DNA of 54,038 nt from contig JAGXRP010000067.1 of assembly GCA_018335795.1 (NCBI GenBank), positions 1 to 54,038 on the forward strand. Direction: 5' to 3'. Within the stretch, counting starts at the first letter, position 1, and every line of letters starts with the position of its first letter. Positions 1 through 7,024 of the stretch are shown here, piece by piece. The notes beneath the pieces were generated by a model. The model searched no databases, was not told where the DNA came from, and saw only the letters and a list, made by a program, of their open reading frames with translations. This stretch comes from Desulfobulbaceae bacterium (GTDB lineage Bacteria > Bacteroidota > Ignavibacteria > Kapaibacteriales > UBA2268). The translations under genes and the position numbers were made by a program.

Positions 1-164
1 ATTTTTACAATTCTCCCAGGTTTACACACTCGCTCAAAAGTCATTCCATTCTCCTCTCGTCTCCATATCTCTTGCAGCGATATGGGTTCGCCTTGCGTCC
101 ATAATGGACTTGTGTCAATCAGCAGCATTGCTACGGTTACCAAAAATAAAAATGCTCTTTTCAT
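1..164 (-). CDS. Partial secreted protein, N-terminus only
   Basis: Reading the minus strand from an ATG at 164-162 gives an open frame that runs off the left edge of the window (54 complete codons). It begins MKRAFLFLVTVAMLLIDTS and continues to a likely signal-peptidase site near residues 22-25 (LWTQG), so the product is probably exported. A GGGAGAA ribosome-binding site sits just upstream of the start (about 169-175), which supports a real gene. The visible mature part (EPISLQEIWRREENG onward) is too short to assign a family. The function is unknown; the rest lies outside the window. Confidence 0.6.
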   Translation of the reverse strand, partial: MKRAFLFLVTVAMLLIDTSPLWTQGEPISLQEIWRREENGMTFERVCKPGRIVK

Positions 165-281
165 AAAAATTCTCCCATTATAGATTTTTGTAAATATAGG
201 AAATATTTTTCATTTCCGAATATTTAAAATACACATTAAAAAGCAATAAAGTTACAAATTGGGGGTGGGAAATATTTGTTT

Positions 282-353
282 GTCATTCTGAGCGAAGCGA
301 AGAATCCATGTATTTTAAAAAATCTTGATTCTTCGCCTTCGGCTCAGAATGAC
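282..353. repeat. Imperfect palindromic dispersed repeat, copy 1
   Basis: The left arm at 282-306 (GTCATTCTGAGCGAAGCG then AAGAATC) pairs with the right arm at 327-353 with two bulged bases, around a 20-base AT-rich loop. The same element occurs in inverted orientation at 19710-19777, including the loop motif ATGTATTTTAAA. An arm position that is a G-C pair here (GAGC/GCTC) is an A-T pair in the other copy (GAAC/GTTC), so pairing is kept. This resembles small non-autonomous palindromic elements; it is not near a transposase gene in this window. Confidence 0.8.
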
Positions 354-361
354 CAATTCAT

Positions 362-406
362 CTCTTTGTGTCCTTTGGGGTCTTTCTTTACGTCCTTTGC
401 GGTTAA
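362..406. repeat. Probable dispersed repeat fragment (CTTTG/CCTTT-rich)
   Basis: The segment contains two related stretches, TTTGTGTCCTTTGGGGTC and TTTACGTCCTTTGCGGTTAA, in tandem. This type of sequence is, from memory, common as an intergenic repeat in Bacteroidota-like genomes. Only this one instance is visible in the window, so the call rests on recognition and internal similarity. Confidence 0.35.
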
Positions 407-440
407 ATTGTATTAGTTCGTCCTAAAATAATTTCGTAAT

Positions 441-520
441 ACCCCCTAACCCCCTCTTGAAAGAGGGGGGATAGGACATTTTTTTCTTTCTCCATCTACT
501 TCGGAGAGGGCCGGGGTGAG
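441..520. repeat. C-run/G-run hairpin repeat
   Basis: Bases 450-457 (CCCCCTCT) pair with 462-469 (AGAGGGGG) around a 4-base loop. The element continues to a second G-rich motif, GGAGAGGGCCGGGGTGAG, ending near 520. CCCCCTAACCCCCTC...GAGGGGG elements of this kind are widespread intergenic repeats in this group. A similar CCCCTC/GAGGGG core is found inside the metalloprotease gene at about 28906-28919. Confidence 0.6.
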
Positions 521-688
521 TTGAATTTACCTGAATAAGTAAATCTACCCTCCAATTTCGTAAAATCTTAACTCTTAAGATTAAAACCCTATGATTTAAC
601 GTCTTAATATATTGCACGTGTATTCATCATTTACTTGCACTATAAACTAAGTATATGATTGAAATAAAGATATGAAGGAATTAAAAAA

Positions 689-1951
689 ATGTTAATGGGA
701 ATTATAGATGCAGTAGTGTTCATGTTTGCAGAAATGGCACCTTACATAGTGCTGGGGCTATTTTTCGTGGGTCTGTTGAACCTATTCGTAAACAAGGAGC
801 TAATCGCTCGACAAATCGGCAAAAAGAGCTTTATGTCCAATCTGAAAGCGGCTTTGTTCGGAGTTCCTTTGCCACTTTGTTCTTGTGGGGTAATTCCGGG
901 TGCCGTTTATATGTCTAAAAGCGGAGCATCTAAAGGTGCCACGATTTCATTCTTGATTTCGACTCCACAAACAGGAATAGATAGTATAATAGCTACTTAT
1001 GGCATGATGGGACCAGTTTTTGCTGTTTTTCGTCCAATTGCCGCTCTGATAATGGGTATTTTGGGCGGTACATTCATTAATTCGATTGATAAAGATGAAC
1101 CCGAAAAGAAGAAATTTATAAATATTGAGCAATTTCAGAAGATTTCAAAACCGAATTTGAGTACAAGAATCAAAAGTACGTCGCGATATGCCTTTGTTGA
1201 ATTTTTAGATGATATTTCGGCTCAATTTGTTTTTGGTGTGATTATTGCCGGTTTGATTGCATATTTCATTCCCGATGATTTTTTTGTGGGTTCCGGTATC
1301 CAGTCAGGAATTCTCGGTATGTTGATTATGATTGCAATCGGAATTCCGATGTATATTTGTGCGACAGCATCTATTCCAATTGCTCTTAGCTTGATGATGA
1401 AGGGATTTTCGCCGGGTGTAGCATTCGTATTTTTGGCTGCAGGACCTGCTACAAATGCGGCAAGTTTTGCGATTATTTCCAAAACTCTTGGCAAAAAGAT
1501 TGCCTTTTATTATGTTGGTTCTATTGCCATACTCGCAATAGCAATGGGATACATACTTGATTGGTTTTTTTCGGTCATTGGTACGTCTTCGATTACTCAT
1601 GTTCACGAACATACCCACGGAGAGTTTTCTATTCCATACGAAATGACAATTCTCATTAGTATAATTTTTGCGGTAATGCTGGGCTTCAGCTTTTATCGAA
1701 AGTATTTTTCGAGATTTTTCAGGAATGAAAGAAATAGTAAAATGGAATCTGTAACAGGACAAACAGTTGTGGGAATAGAAGGAATGACGTGCAATCACTG
1801 CGTGGCTAATGTCAAAATCGCAATCGAGAAAGTCCCCGGTGTTGAATCCGTAGATGTAAGATTGGACGAGAATAATGCTTACATTCAAGGTACATTTGAT
1901 TTGGGTAAAATAAAAGCCGCCGTTGATGAAATTGGCTATAAAATTGTATGA
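689..1951 (+). CDS. Inner-membrane Cu/Zn efflux-type permease with C-terminal HMA domain
   Basis: Predicted 420-residue permease of the SO_0444-type Cu/Zn efflux family (permease fold formerly DUF318). Several hydrophobic segments are visible, and the family motif PLPLCSCGVIP at residues 60-70 carries paired cysteines C64 and C66 likely to bind metal in the membrane. After the last membrane segment a histidine-rich linker (HVHEHTHG) leads to a heavy-metal-associated domain at about residues 361-420 with the C368-x2-C371 site (GMTCNHC). The fused HMA probably hands a soft metal ion to the permease. A GAAGGA ribosome-binding site lies 9 bases upstream of the ATG. The exact metal is inferred from the family, not from the sequence. 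The gene may be read together with coaD, although coaD appears to have its own promoter. Confidence 0.88.
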   Translation: MLMGIIDAVVFMFAEMAPYIVLGLFFVGLLNLFVNKELIARQIGKKSFMSNLKAALFGVPLPLCSCGVIPGAVYMSKSGASKGATISFLISTPQTGIDSIIATYGMMGPVFAVFRPIAALIMGILGGTFINSIDKDEPEKKKFINIEQFQKISKPNLSTRIKSTSRYAFVEFLDDISAQFVFGVIIAGLIAYFIPDDFFVGSGIQSGILGMLIMIAIGIPMYICATASIPIALSLMMKGFSPGVAFVFLAAGPATNAASFAIISKTLGKKIAFYYVGSIAILAIAMGYILDWFFSVIGTSSITHVHEHTHGEFSIPYEMTILISIIFAVMLGFSFYRKYFSRFFRNERNSKMESVTGQTVVGIEGMTCNHCVANVKIAIEKVPGVESVDVRLDENNAYIQGTFDLGKIKAAVDEIGYKIV

Positions 1952-1978
1952 TTTATAACGGGGAAATTTAAAATATAC

Positions 1979-1986
1979 TATATTTG
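1979..1986 (+). promoter_or_regulatory. Bacteroidota-type -7 promoter box upstream of coaD
   Basis: TATATTTG matches TAnnTTTG, the -7 consensus of the primary sigma factor in Bacteroidota, and lies 22 bases before the coaD ATG. No clear -33 TTG was found at the usual distance, so this is a moderate call. Confidence 0.4.
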
Positions 1987-2008
1987 CATTTTTAAATAAT
2001 GATTTGAT

Positions 2009-2497
2009 ATGAACAAAACAGCAATTTATCCCGGAACATTTGACCCGATTACCAACGGACACGTAGATGTTATCGAACGTGCTTGTGAGATGTTCGACCA
2101 TGTACATGTTGTAATCGCCGTGAATGCTAAAAAACAGACGCTCTTTTCAGAAGAAGAGAGATTGGTCATGATAAGAGAATCCCTCAAACATGTGGCAAAT
2201 GTCTCAGTACTCGTACACCATCGACTTACTGTAGATATTGCTCGAGAAACAGGTGCAGTTGCAATCGTACGTGGTATTAGAGCAGTGTCGGACTTTGAAT
2301 ATGAATTCCAAATTGCTCTCATGAATCGTAAAATTGAACCAAATATTTATACGGTTTTTCTGACACCTCATGAAAAATATACATATTTGAATTCGAGCAT
2401 TGTGCGGGAGATGGCAAGTTATGGTGAATTTGCAGATGATTTTGTACCTCAAATTGTTGTTGATGCTTTGAAAAAAAAGTTTGCATCAAAAACTTAA
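2009..2497 (+). CDS. coaD: Pantetheine-phosphate adenylyltransferase
   Basis: CoaD catalyses ATP-dependent adenylylation of 4'-phosphopantetheine to dephospho-CoA, the penultimate step of coenzyme A synthesis, in the cytoplasm. The 162-residue length is typical. The nucleotidyltransferase signature GTFDPITNGH is at residues 9-18 (T/HxGH motif) and the second signature LNSSIVRE is near residues 126-133. The start ATG is the only one that keeps the N-terminal beta strand with the P-G-T-F-D motif. It is followed after 20 bases by a small YkoF-like gene and then hrcA on the same strand. Assignment is secure. Confidence 0.97.
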   Translation: MNKTAIYPGTFDPITNGHVDVIERACEMFDHVHVVIAVNAKKQTLFSEEERLVMIRESLKHVANVSVLVHHRLTVDIARETGAVAIVRGIRAVSDFEYEFQIALMNRKIEPNIYTVFLTPHEKYTYLNSSIVREMASYGEFADDFVPQIVVDALKKKFASKT

Positions 2498-2517
2498 ATA
2501 TAATTGGAGAAATTGAA

Positions 2518-2766
2518 ATGAAGTTGACTGTTGACATTAGCCTTTATCCGCTCAGCGAGGATTTTATCCCTTTTATAAAGGAATTCATTCTTCGCCTCAA
2601 ATCATACTCGAATTTGACAATTGCTACGAACAACATTAGCACTCAAGTATCGGGTGATTTTGAGGAAGTAATGAAAATTATCAGCACCGAAATGAAAGCA
2701 ATGTTTGAAGAACAGCGTTCAGTACTTGTTATGAAATTCTTATTGGGCGATAAACTAAATGATTGA
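2518..2766 (+). CDS. Small YkoF/thiamine-binding-like protein
   Basis: An 82-residue cytoplasmic protein. The pattern of an N-terminal beta strand (KLTVDISLYPL), a helix, a strand with the motif TQVSGDFEEVMKII, a further helix and a final strand fits the ferredoxin-like YkoF/MTH1187 superfamily, whose members bind thiamine or its hydroxymethylpyrimidine moiety. Ligand binding here is inferred from fold resemblance only. It sits between coaD (20 bases upstream) and hrcA (54 bases downstream), so co-transcription with coaD is likely and a link to cofactor metabolism is plausible. There is no signal peptide or membrane segment. Confidence 0.6.
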   Translation: MKLTVDISLYPLSEDFIPFIKEFILRLKSYSNLTIATNNISTQVSGDFEEVMKIISTEMKAMFEEQRSVLVMKFLLGDKLND

Positions 2767-2820
2767 TTTCAAGTACCTAATTCCACATAATAATATCCAT
2801 AATGATTAACGAAGGAAAAA

Positions 2821-3888
2821 TTGATAGAAAGAGATAGAATATTGAATAATGATGACCAACGGGAATTATCCGAACGAGAAAGGCAAATCCTTCATAAAAT
2901 AGTGCATTTGTACATTTTGAAAGCTTCACCGGTTGGTTCGCGATTTTTATCTAAGTATATCGAAAAGGAGATGAAATTATCGCCAGCAACAATGCGAAAT
3001 ATCATGTCCGACCTCGAAGATTTGGAATATATTAGTCATCCTCATACTTCTGCCGGAAGAATCCCCACGGATAAGGGTTATCGGTTCTACGTCAATTCGC
3101 TCCAAAGTTTCGAAAAACTCAATAGCGAAGAACTATCGGCAGTTAAGAAAACATTATCGCAAGGCGATTCGGACAATTTGCTCAAAAATGCTTCCAAAAT
3201 ACTTGGACTACTTTCCAAATACCTGGGAATTGTCAAATTTCCACACCTACGCGATTTAATAATTCAAAAAATCGAACTTATTCAACTAAGTTCCACCCGA
3301 TTGCTAGTTGTGCTTGCGTTAGAATCTAAACAAATAAGGACAGTGACGCTCGAAGCCGATTGCGAAATAGATTCGGGTGATTTGGATGCACTTTCCATTT
3401 ATATCAATGAACGATTAACAGCAAAGCCATTGAAGTTTATTCGTGATAATTTTGCAGATATTATCCGTGATTCCGATATGATAAATACGCCATTGGTTAG
3501 GCTATTCACCGAATCTATTGAAAAAATATTCGCTTCTTATCAATCAAGCGAACGAGTGCATATTGCCGGAACTCCGAATTTGCTTGATTATCCCGAATTT
3601 GAAACTCCTGAAAGATTCAAAGGAGTAATCGAATTAATCGAAGACGAAGATGTAATAATCCATCTGCTTGATAATATTGAATATAAAGATGGAGTAATTA
3701 TTAGTATTGGCGCCGAACACGAGAATATCGTCATGTCCGATTACAGTCTAATCAAATCAACCTACAAAATGGGTTCGGCGACGGGAACGATTGGATTGAT
3801 TGGTCCGAAACGCATGAATTACGGCAAAATGATTACAATTGTAAAATATGTTTCCGATTATCTATCCAAACATAACGACTACAATTAG
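2821..3888 (+). CDS. hrcA: Heat-inducible transcription repressor HrcA
   Basis: HrcA represses chaperone operons by binding the CIRCE operator and is itself tuned by GroEL. The 355-residue product has the family layout: a winged helix-turn-helix at about residues 15-85 (LSERERQILHKIVHLYI, then SPATMRNIMSDLEDLEYI and the wing motif SAGRIPTDKGYR) and the HrcA effector-binding domain to the end (IGAEHEN and SATGTIGLIGPKRMNYG motifs). The start is TTG at 2821, with GAAGGA four bases upstream; no ATG is in frame near it. Unlike the classical hrcA-grpE-dnaK-dnaJ layout, no chaperone gene is next to it, and I found no complete CIRCE upstream. Its stop is two bases from the convergent manC gene. Confidence 0.95.
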   Translation: MIERDRILNNDDQRELSERERQILHKIVHLYILKASPVGSRFLSKYIEKEMKLSPATMRNIMSDLEDLEYISHPHTSAGRIPTDKGYRFYVNSLQSFEKLNSEELSAVKKTLSQGDSDNLLKNASKILGLLSKYLGIVKFPHLRDLIIQKIELIQLSSTRLLVVLALESKQIRTVTLEADCEIDSGDLDALSIYINERLTAKPLKFIRDNFADIIRDSDMINTPLVRLFTESIEKIFASYQSSERVHIAGTPNLLDYPEFETPERFKGVIELIEDEDVIIHLLDNIEYKDGVIISIGAEHENIVMSDYSLIKSTYKMGSATGTIGLIGPKRMNYGKMITIVKYVSDYLSKHNDYN

Positions 3889-3890
3889 AC

Positions 3891-4982
3891 TCACAATAGA
3901 TGATTCATGTGCTTTCGGCGCAGAAAATCAACCATTTCCTGAACGTCCTCGGTTTCGCCTTTTTTGCATATTAAAATAGCATCATCACTATCAACTACGA
4001 CTAAGTCATCACATCCGATTATCCCTATCATTTTTCCTTGAGCCATTACGAAACAATTTTTGTTATTTATCGAAATGACATCGCCTTTGATAACGTTGTT
4101 GCTCGCATCTTTCATCGAAATTCTGTATAATTCGTCCCAATTGCCTAAATCGCTCCAATTAAACGATGATTTGACACAACGAACGTTTTCGGCTTTTTCG
4201 AGAATTCCGTAGTCAATCGAAATCGAAGGAATTTGGCGATAGATGTTCCGCAAATATTCAACATAGTTGTCCTTGCCAAACATCGGCACTAAATCTATGA
4301 ATCTTTCGTTGATTTCAGTCAAATATTTCCTGAATGCAGCCATAACGGTGCTTATCTTCCAGACGAAAATACCGCTATTCCACAAAAAATCGCCCGACTC
4401 GATAAATCTGCGAGCTGTTCCAATATCTGGTTTTTCGGCAAAAGTCAAACATTGCTTGAGCCCCGATTCGTAATATGGGTTTACACCCGGGTTGCCATTT
4501 TTGATTTGAATATACCCAAATTTGGTTTCCGGTCTCATTGGGTGAATGCCGATTGTAATAATATCGTCTGAATATTCTGCACATCCGCCGGCAATATCCA
4601 AACTGTGGTAAAATTCACCGAGATTTGAGATATTATGGTCAGATGGAAATACAAACATAATCGTATCTTCGCTATAATTTTTTTGCTTAATATAATGCGA
4701 AGATAAAGCTATCGCAGGAGCTGTATTTTTACCGAAAGGTTCATAAATTATATTTTCTTCGTTTATATTCGGGAGTTGTTCGCGTGTAATTATTCTATGC
4801 TCGTAACCGGTCACTACAAAAATATCTTCTTTCTCAAAATAATTCTCAAGCCGTTCGAAAGTGTTCTGGAGCAAAGTCCCTTCCCCAATCATATGAGTAT
4901 ATTGCTTGGGCTTTTTTTCCGTACTACGGGGCCAGAATTTAGCTCCCAAACCACCTGCTAATATCAATGCTACCTTTTTCAT
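3891..4982 (-). CDS. manC: Mannose-1-phosphate guanylyltransferase
   Basis: The enzyme makes GDP-mannose from mannose-1-phosphate and GTP, a precursor of surface polysaccharides. At 363 residues it is the short form, without the fused phosphomannose isomerase domain. Visible motifs are the nucleotidyl-transfer signature LAGGLGAKFWPRSTEKKPKQ at residues 8-27, FPSDH near residue 112, FAEKP near 180, NSGIFVWK near 203 and the LGNWDEL motif near 275. One oddity is A-K where most relatives carry T/S/E-R within the signature loop. Other sugar-phosphate nucleotidyltransferases are possible in principle, but the WPxS...PKQ pattern is specific for mannose-1-P guanylyltransferases. It converges with hrcA and has no obvious operon partner. 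Confidence 0.9.
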   Translation of the reverse strand: MKKVALILAGGLGAKFWPRSTEKKPKQYTHMIGEGTLLQNTFERLENYFEKEDIFVVTGYEHRIITREQLPNINEENIIYEPFGKNTAPAIALSSHYIKQKNYSEDTIMFVFPSDHNISNLGEFYHSLDIAGGCAEYSDDIITIGIHPMRPETKFGYIQIKNGNPGVNPYYESGLKQCLTFAEKPDIGTARRFIESGDFLWNSGIFVWKISTVMAAFRKYLTEINERFIDLVPMFGKDNYVEYLRNIYRQIPSISIDYGILEKAENVRCVKSSFNWSDLGNWDELYRISMKDASNNVIKGDVISINNKNCFVMAQGKMIGIIGCDDLVVVDSDDAILICKKGETEDVQEMVDFLRRKHMNHLL

Positions 4983-5242
4983 GTCGCTTTTCTCATTCTT
5001 TTATTCAATTCATAATGTAAAATTATGAAATAAACTTGCAATAATAAAATCATTTTTGAATTTTTGTTGAAATATATTTTTTAAAGATAATTTATGCAGC
5101 CTGAACATTAACCCAATACTGCCAAAACGTAAACAAAGCAAACAGAATATAATGAAAAATAAATAATTTTGATACTATGAATTTATTCCTTAAATTGGTA
5201 TTTGTAAATCATACATATTTTTTACTTGATAATCATTAGATT

Positions 5243-6997
5243 ATGATATCAATAATGAAAAAAGATAGTAGAGTTGATACATTACAAGTTAATTGTTTGA
5301 GCCATCAAACTTTTGAATATGCTATACTTTTGCTTATGTTGCTCCTTTTATCATCTTATTCCAAAGCAGAAACAGACACATTAAAATGGGTATTTACCGG
5401 AAATACAAGTTTATCCTCAGACTTTTATTCAATCAATTCAACTCCCGAAAACAGTATCAATCGCCGCCGCCCGACAGATTTGCACAGATTATTGTATAAT
5501 TCAAATTTGAAATACGGAATTTTTGAGTTGCCTATAACAATTGTACTATCTTCCAATCAGACAAACTTCACAACTCAAGCACCTGGAACGCAAACATTTA
5601 TGCAATATTTGCAGAATCCCATGAATATAATTAGAATTGCTCCTCGAATTGGAGACCTGAACCTTCAGTTTGGCTCATTCGTCCCGCGTTATTCCGAGCT
5701 TTCGACCGGGAATTCCAATGTTTTCGGGCTTGGGGCTGAATACACTCCAGATAATCTTGCAATTTCGGTTTTTTACGGCATATCACAACGAGGGGTCGAA
5801 TCCGATACTACTCGCGGAATTCGTGGGGCATATGAACGGCGGAGTTTGACTGCTCGATTGCATTACGGAAGCAAACGTACAGGGCTTATCGGCATAAACG
5901 TGGTAGCAGCTGAAGATATCGAAAGCTCTGTGAAATCGCCAAGTGCTGAACTGTTCCCTGAAAGAGGCTTTTTGACAACGATTAATTTCATCGTGCCATT
6001 CACAGAAAGGATATTCCTTGAAGGCGAAGTAGGTGGTTCACTTTTCACTCGAAACACTCGAGACAAGGAAATCGAAGACAATGGTTTAGAATTCTTGTCG
6101 GTTCTGACACCGATAAAGACTTCTACTCGAGCTGATGGAGCAGGAAGACTGAAATTCGGAATTGAATATGATAAGTGGGGAATAGCAGCAAATGCGCTTT
6201 ACGTGGGCGACGGATATGTGCCTATGGGATACAGATTTTTCATGTCGGACAGATTGGAATTGACTTTGATGCCGAAATTACGACTTTTCGACGGCACTAT
6301 TTTCCTTTCAGGTTCGATTGGTACACGCATTAACAATCTATCCAACACAAAATCCCAGACAAGTGAGCAATTGTTGGCATCCTTAAATTCTGCCATTCGA
6401 TTTACCGATTATCTCAGTCTCAATGCCGGATATTCAAACTTTGGATTCCGGAACAGGACTGATAATGACACGCTGAAAATTGATGTTATTTCAACCTCAT
6501 TTAATCTCTCGCCAAATTTAATTTTACGCGGACAAAAGCTTATTCATTCGATTACGCTAAGTTTTGCTTTCGACGATTACAAAGATTACAACACTTTTAC
6601 AACTGCAATCAACGAAAATTCAACTCGTAGCATAACCGGAGTTCACGTAATCAATTTCACCGAAATGCCTTTGACCACAGATTTAACGCTAATGCAACTC
6701 ACAAACGACATCAAGCCGTTCGAGCTAAGTATATACTCGATAATTGCAGGTGTAGCTTACCGTTTTTTCGACAATACGCTCAATCCATCATTGAAAATTT
6801 CATACAATAACACAAGTTACGCAGGAGCCGGCTCGGATAATTCAATCGGATTTCGGGCAAAAGTGGCTTATATATACAACAAGAGTTTGACTTTTACTGC
6901 AGAGGCATCATCTAACCAATACTCGTACGGAGAATTGCGGAGCAATGCTTCATTTGGGGAAACTTTCGTGCGGCTTATGGTTGCATCAAGATTTTAG
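5243..6997 (+). CDS. Predicted outer-membrane beta-barrel, first gene of giant-protein operon
   Basis: A 584-residue protein with an unusually long, polar N-region before a hydrophobic signal segment (residues about 27-44, ending SYSKAET). The rest consists of alternating amphipathic strands with many aromatic girdle residues, and the chain ends in ...VASRF, the terminal phenylalanine expected for BAM-inserted barrels. I cannot name a family. An alternative start is the ATG at 5255 (MKKDSRV); no good ribosome-binding site favours either. A TAnnTTTG box (TAATTTTG at 5164-5171) may be the promoter. It is followed after 27 bases by the 2828-residue coiled-coil protein gene and then by the FN3 protein gene, so it may be their outer-membrane anchor or export partner (inference). 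Confidence 0.75.
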   Translation: MISIMKKDSRVDTLQVNCLSHQTFEYAILLLMLLLLSSYSKAETDTLKWVFTGNTSLSSDFYSINSTPENSINRRRPTDLHRLLYNSNLKYGIFELPITIVLSSNQTNFTTQAPGTQTFMQYLQNPMNIIRIAPRIGDLNLQFGSFVPRYSELSTGNSNVFGLGAEYTPDNLAISVFYGISQRGVESDTTRGIRGAYERRSLTARLHYGSKRTGLIGINVVAAEDIESSVKSPSAELFPERGFLTTINFIVPFTERIFLEGEVGGSLFTRNTRDKEIEDNGLEFLSVLTPIKTSTRADGAGRLKFGIEYDKWGIAANALYVGDGYVPMGYRFFMSDRLELTLMPKLRLFDGTIFLSGSIGTRINNLSNTKSQTSEQLLASLNSAIRFTDYLSLNAGYSNFGFRNRTDNDTLKIDVISTSFNLSPNLILRGQKLIHSITLSFAFDDYKDYNTFTTAINENSTRSITGVHVINFTEMPLTTDLTLMQLTNDIKPFELSIYSIIAGVAYRFFDNTLNPSLKISYNNTSYAGAGSDNSIGFRAKVAYIYNKSLTFTAEASSNQYSYGELRSNASFGETFVRLMVASRF

Positions 6998-7024
6998 TGC
7001 TAATTTTCTAAGGGAGTTTGAATT

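Larger units (their letters stand above)
165..688. other. Gene-free stretch with dispersed repeats
   Basis: About 520 bases between the divergent starts of the partial secreted-protein gene and the permease gene contain no convincing gene. They hold three short elements of the kind scattered through Bacteroidota genomes: an inverted repeat at 282-353, a CTTTG/CCTTT-rich segment at about 362-406, and a C-run/G-run hairpin with a flanking GGAGAGGGCCGGGGTGAG tail at 441-520. A 64-codon minus-strand frame across 423-617 is composed mostly of this repeat sequence and is not taken as a gene. The promoters of both flanking genes should lie here, but I see no strong match. Confidence 0.6.

Noticed and set aside
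423-617. 64-codon open frame on the minus strand
   Set aside because: It is built mainly from the dispersed repeat at 441-520, lacks a ribosome-binding site and has no recognisable protein features.
1304-2107. 267-codon open frame on the minus strand over the permease and coaD
   Set aside because: It overlaps two well-identified genes on the other strand and its translation has a composition typical of antisense shadows.
2636-2644. TTAGCACTC, identical to the left arm of a CIRCE operator, just upstream of hrcA
   Set aside because: The matching right arm GAGTGCTAA is absent at the required spacing and the motif lies inside the coding sequence of the small YkoF-like protein; most likely chance.
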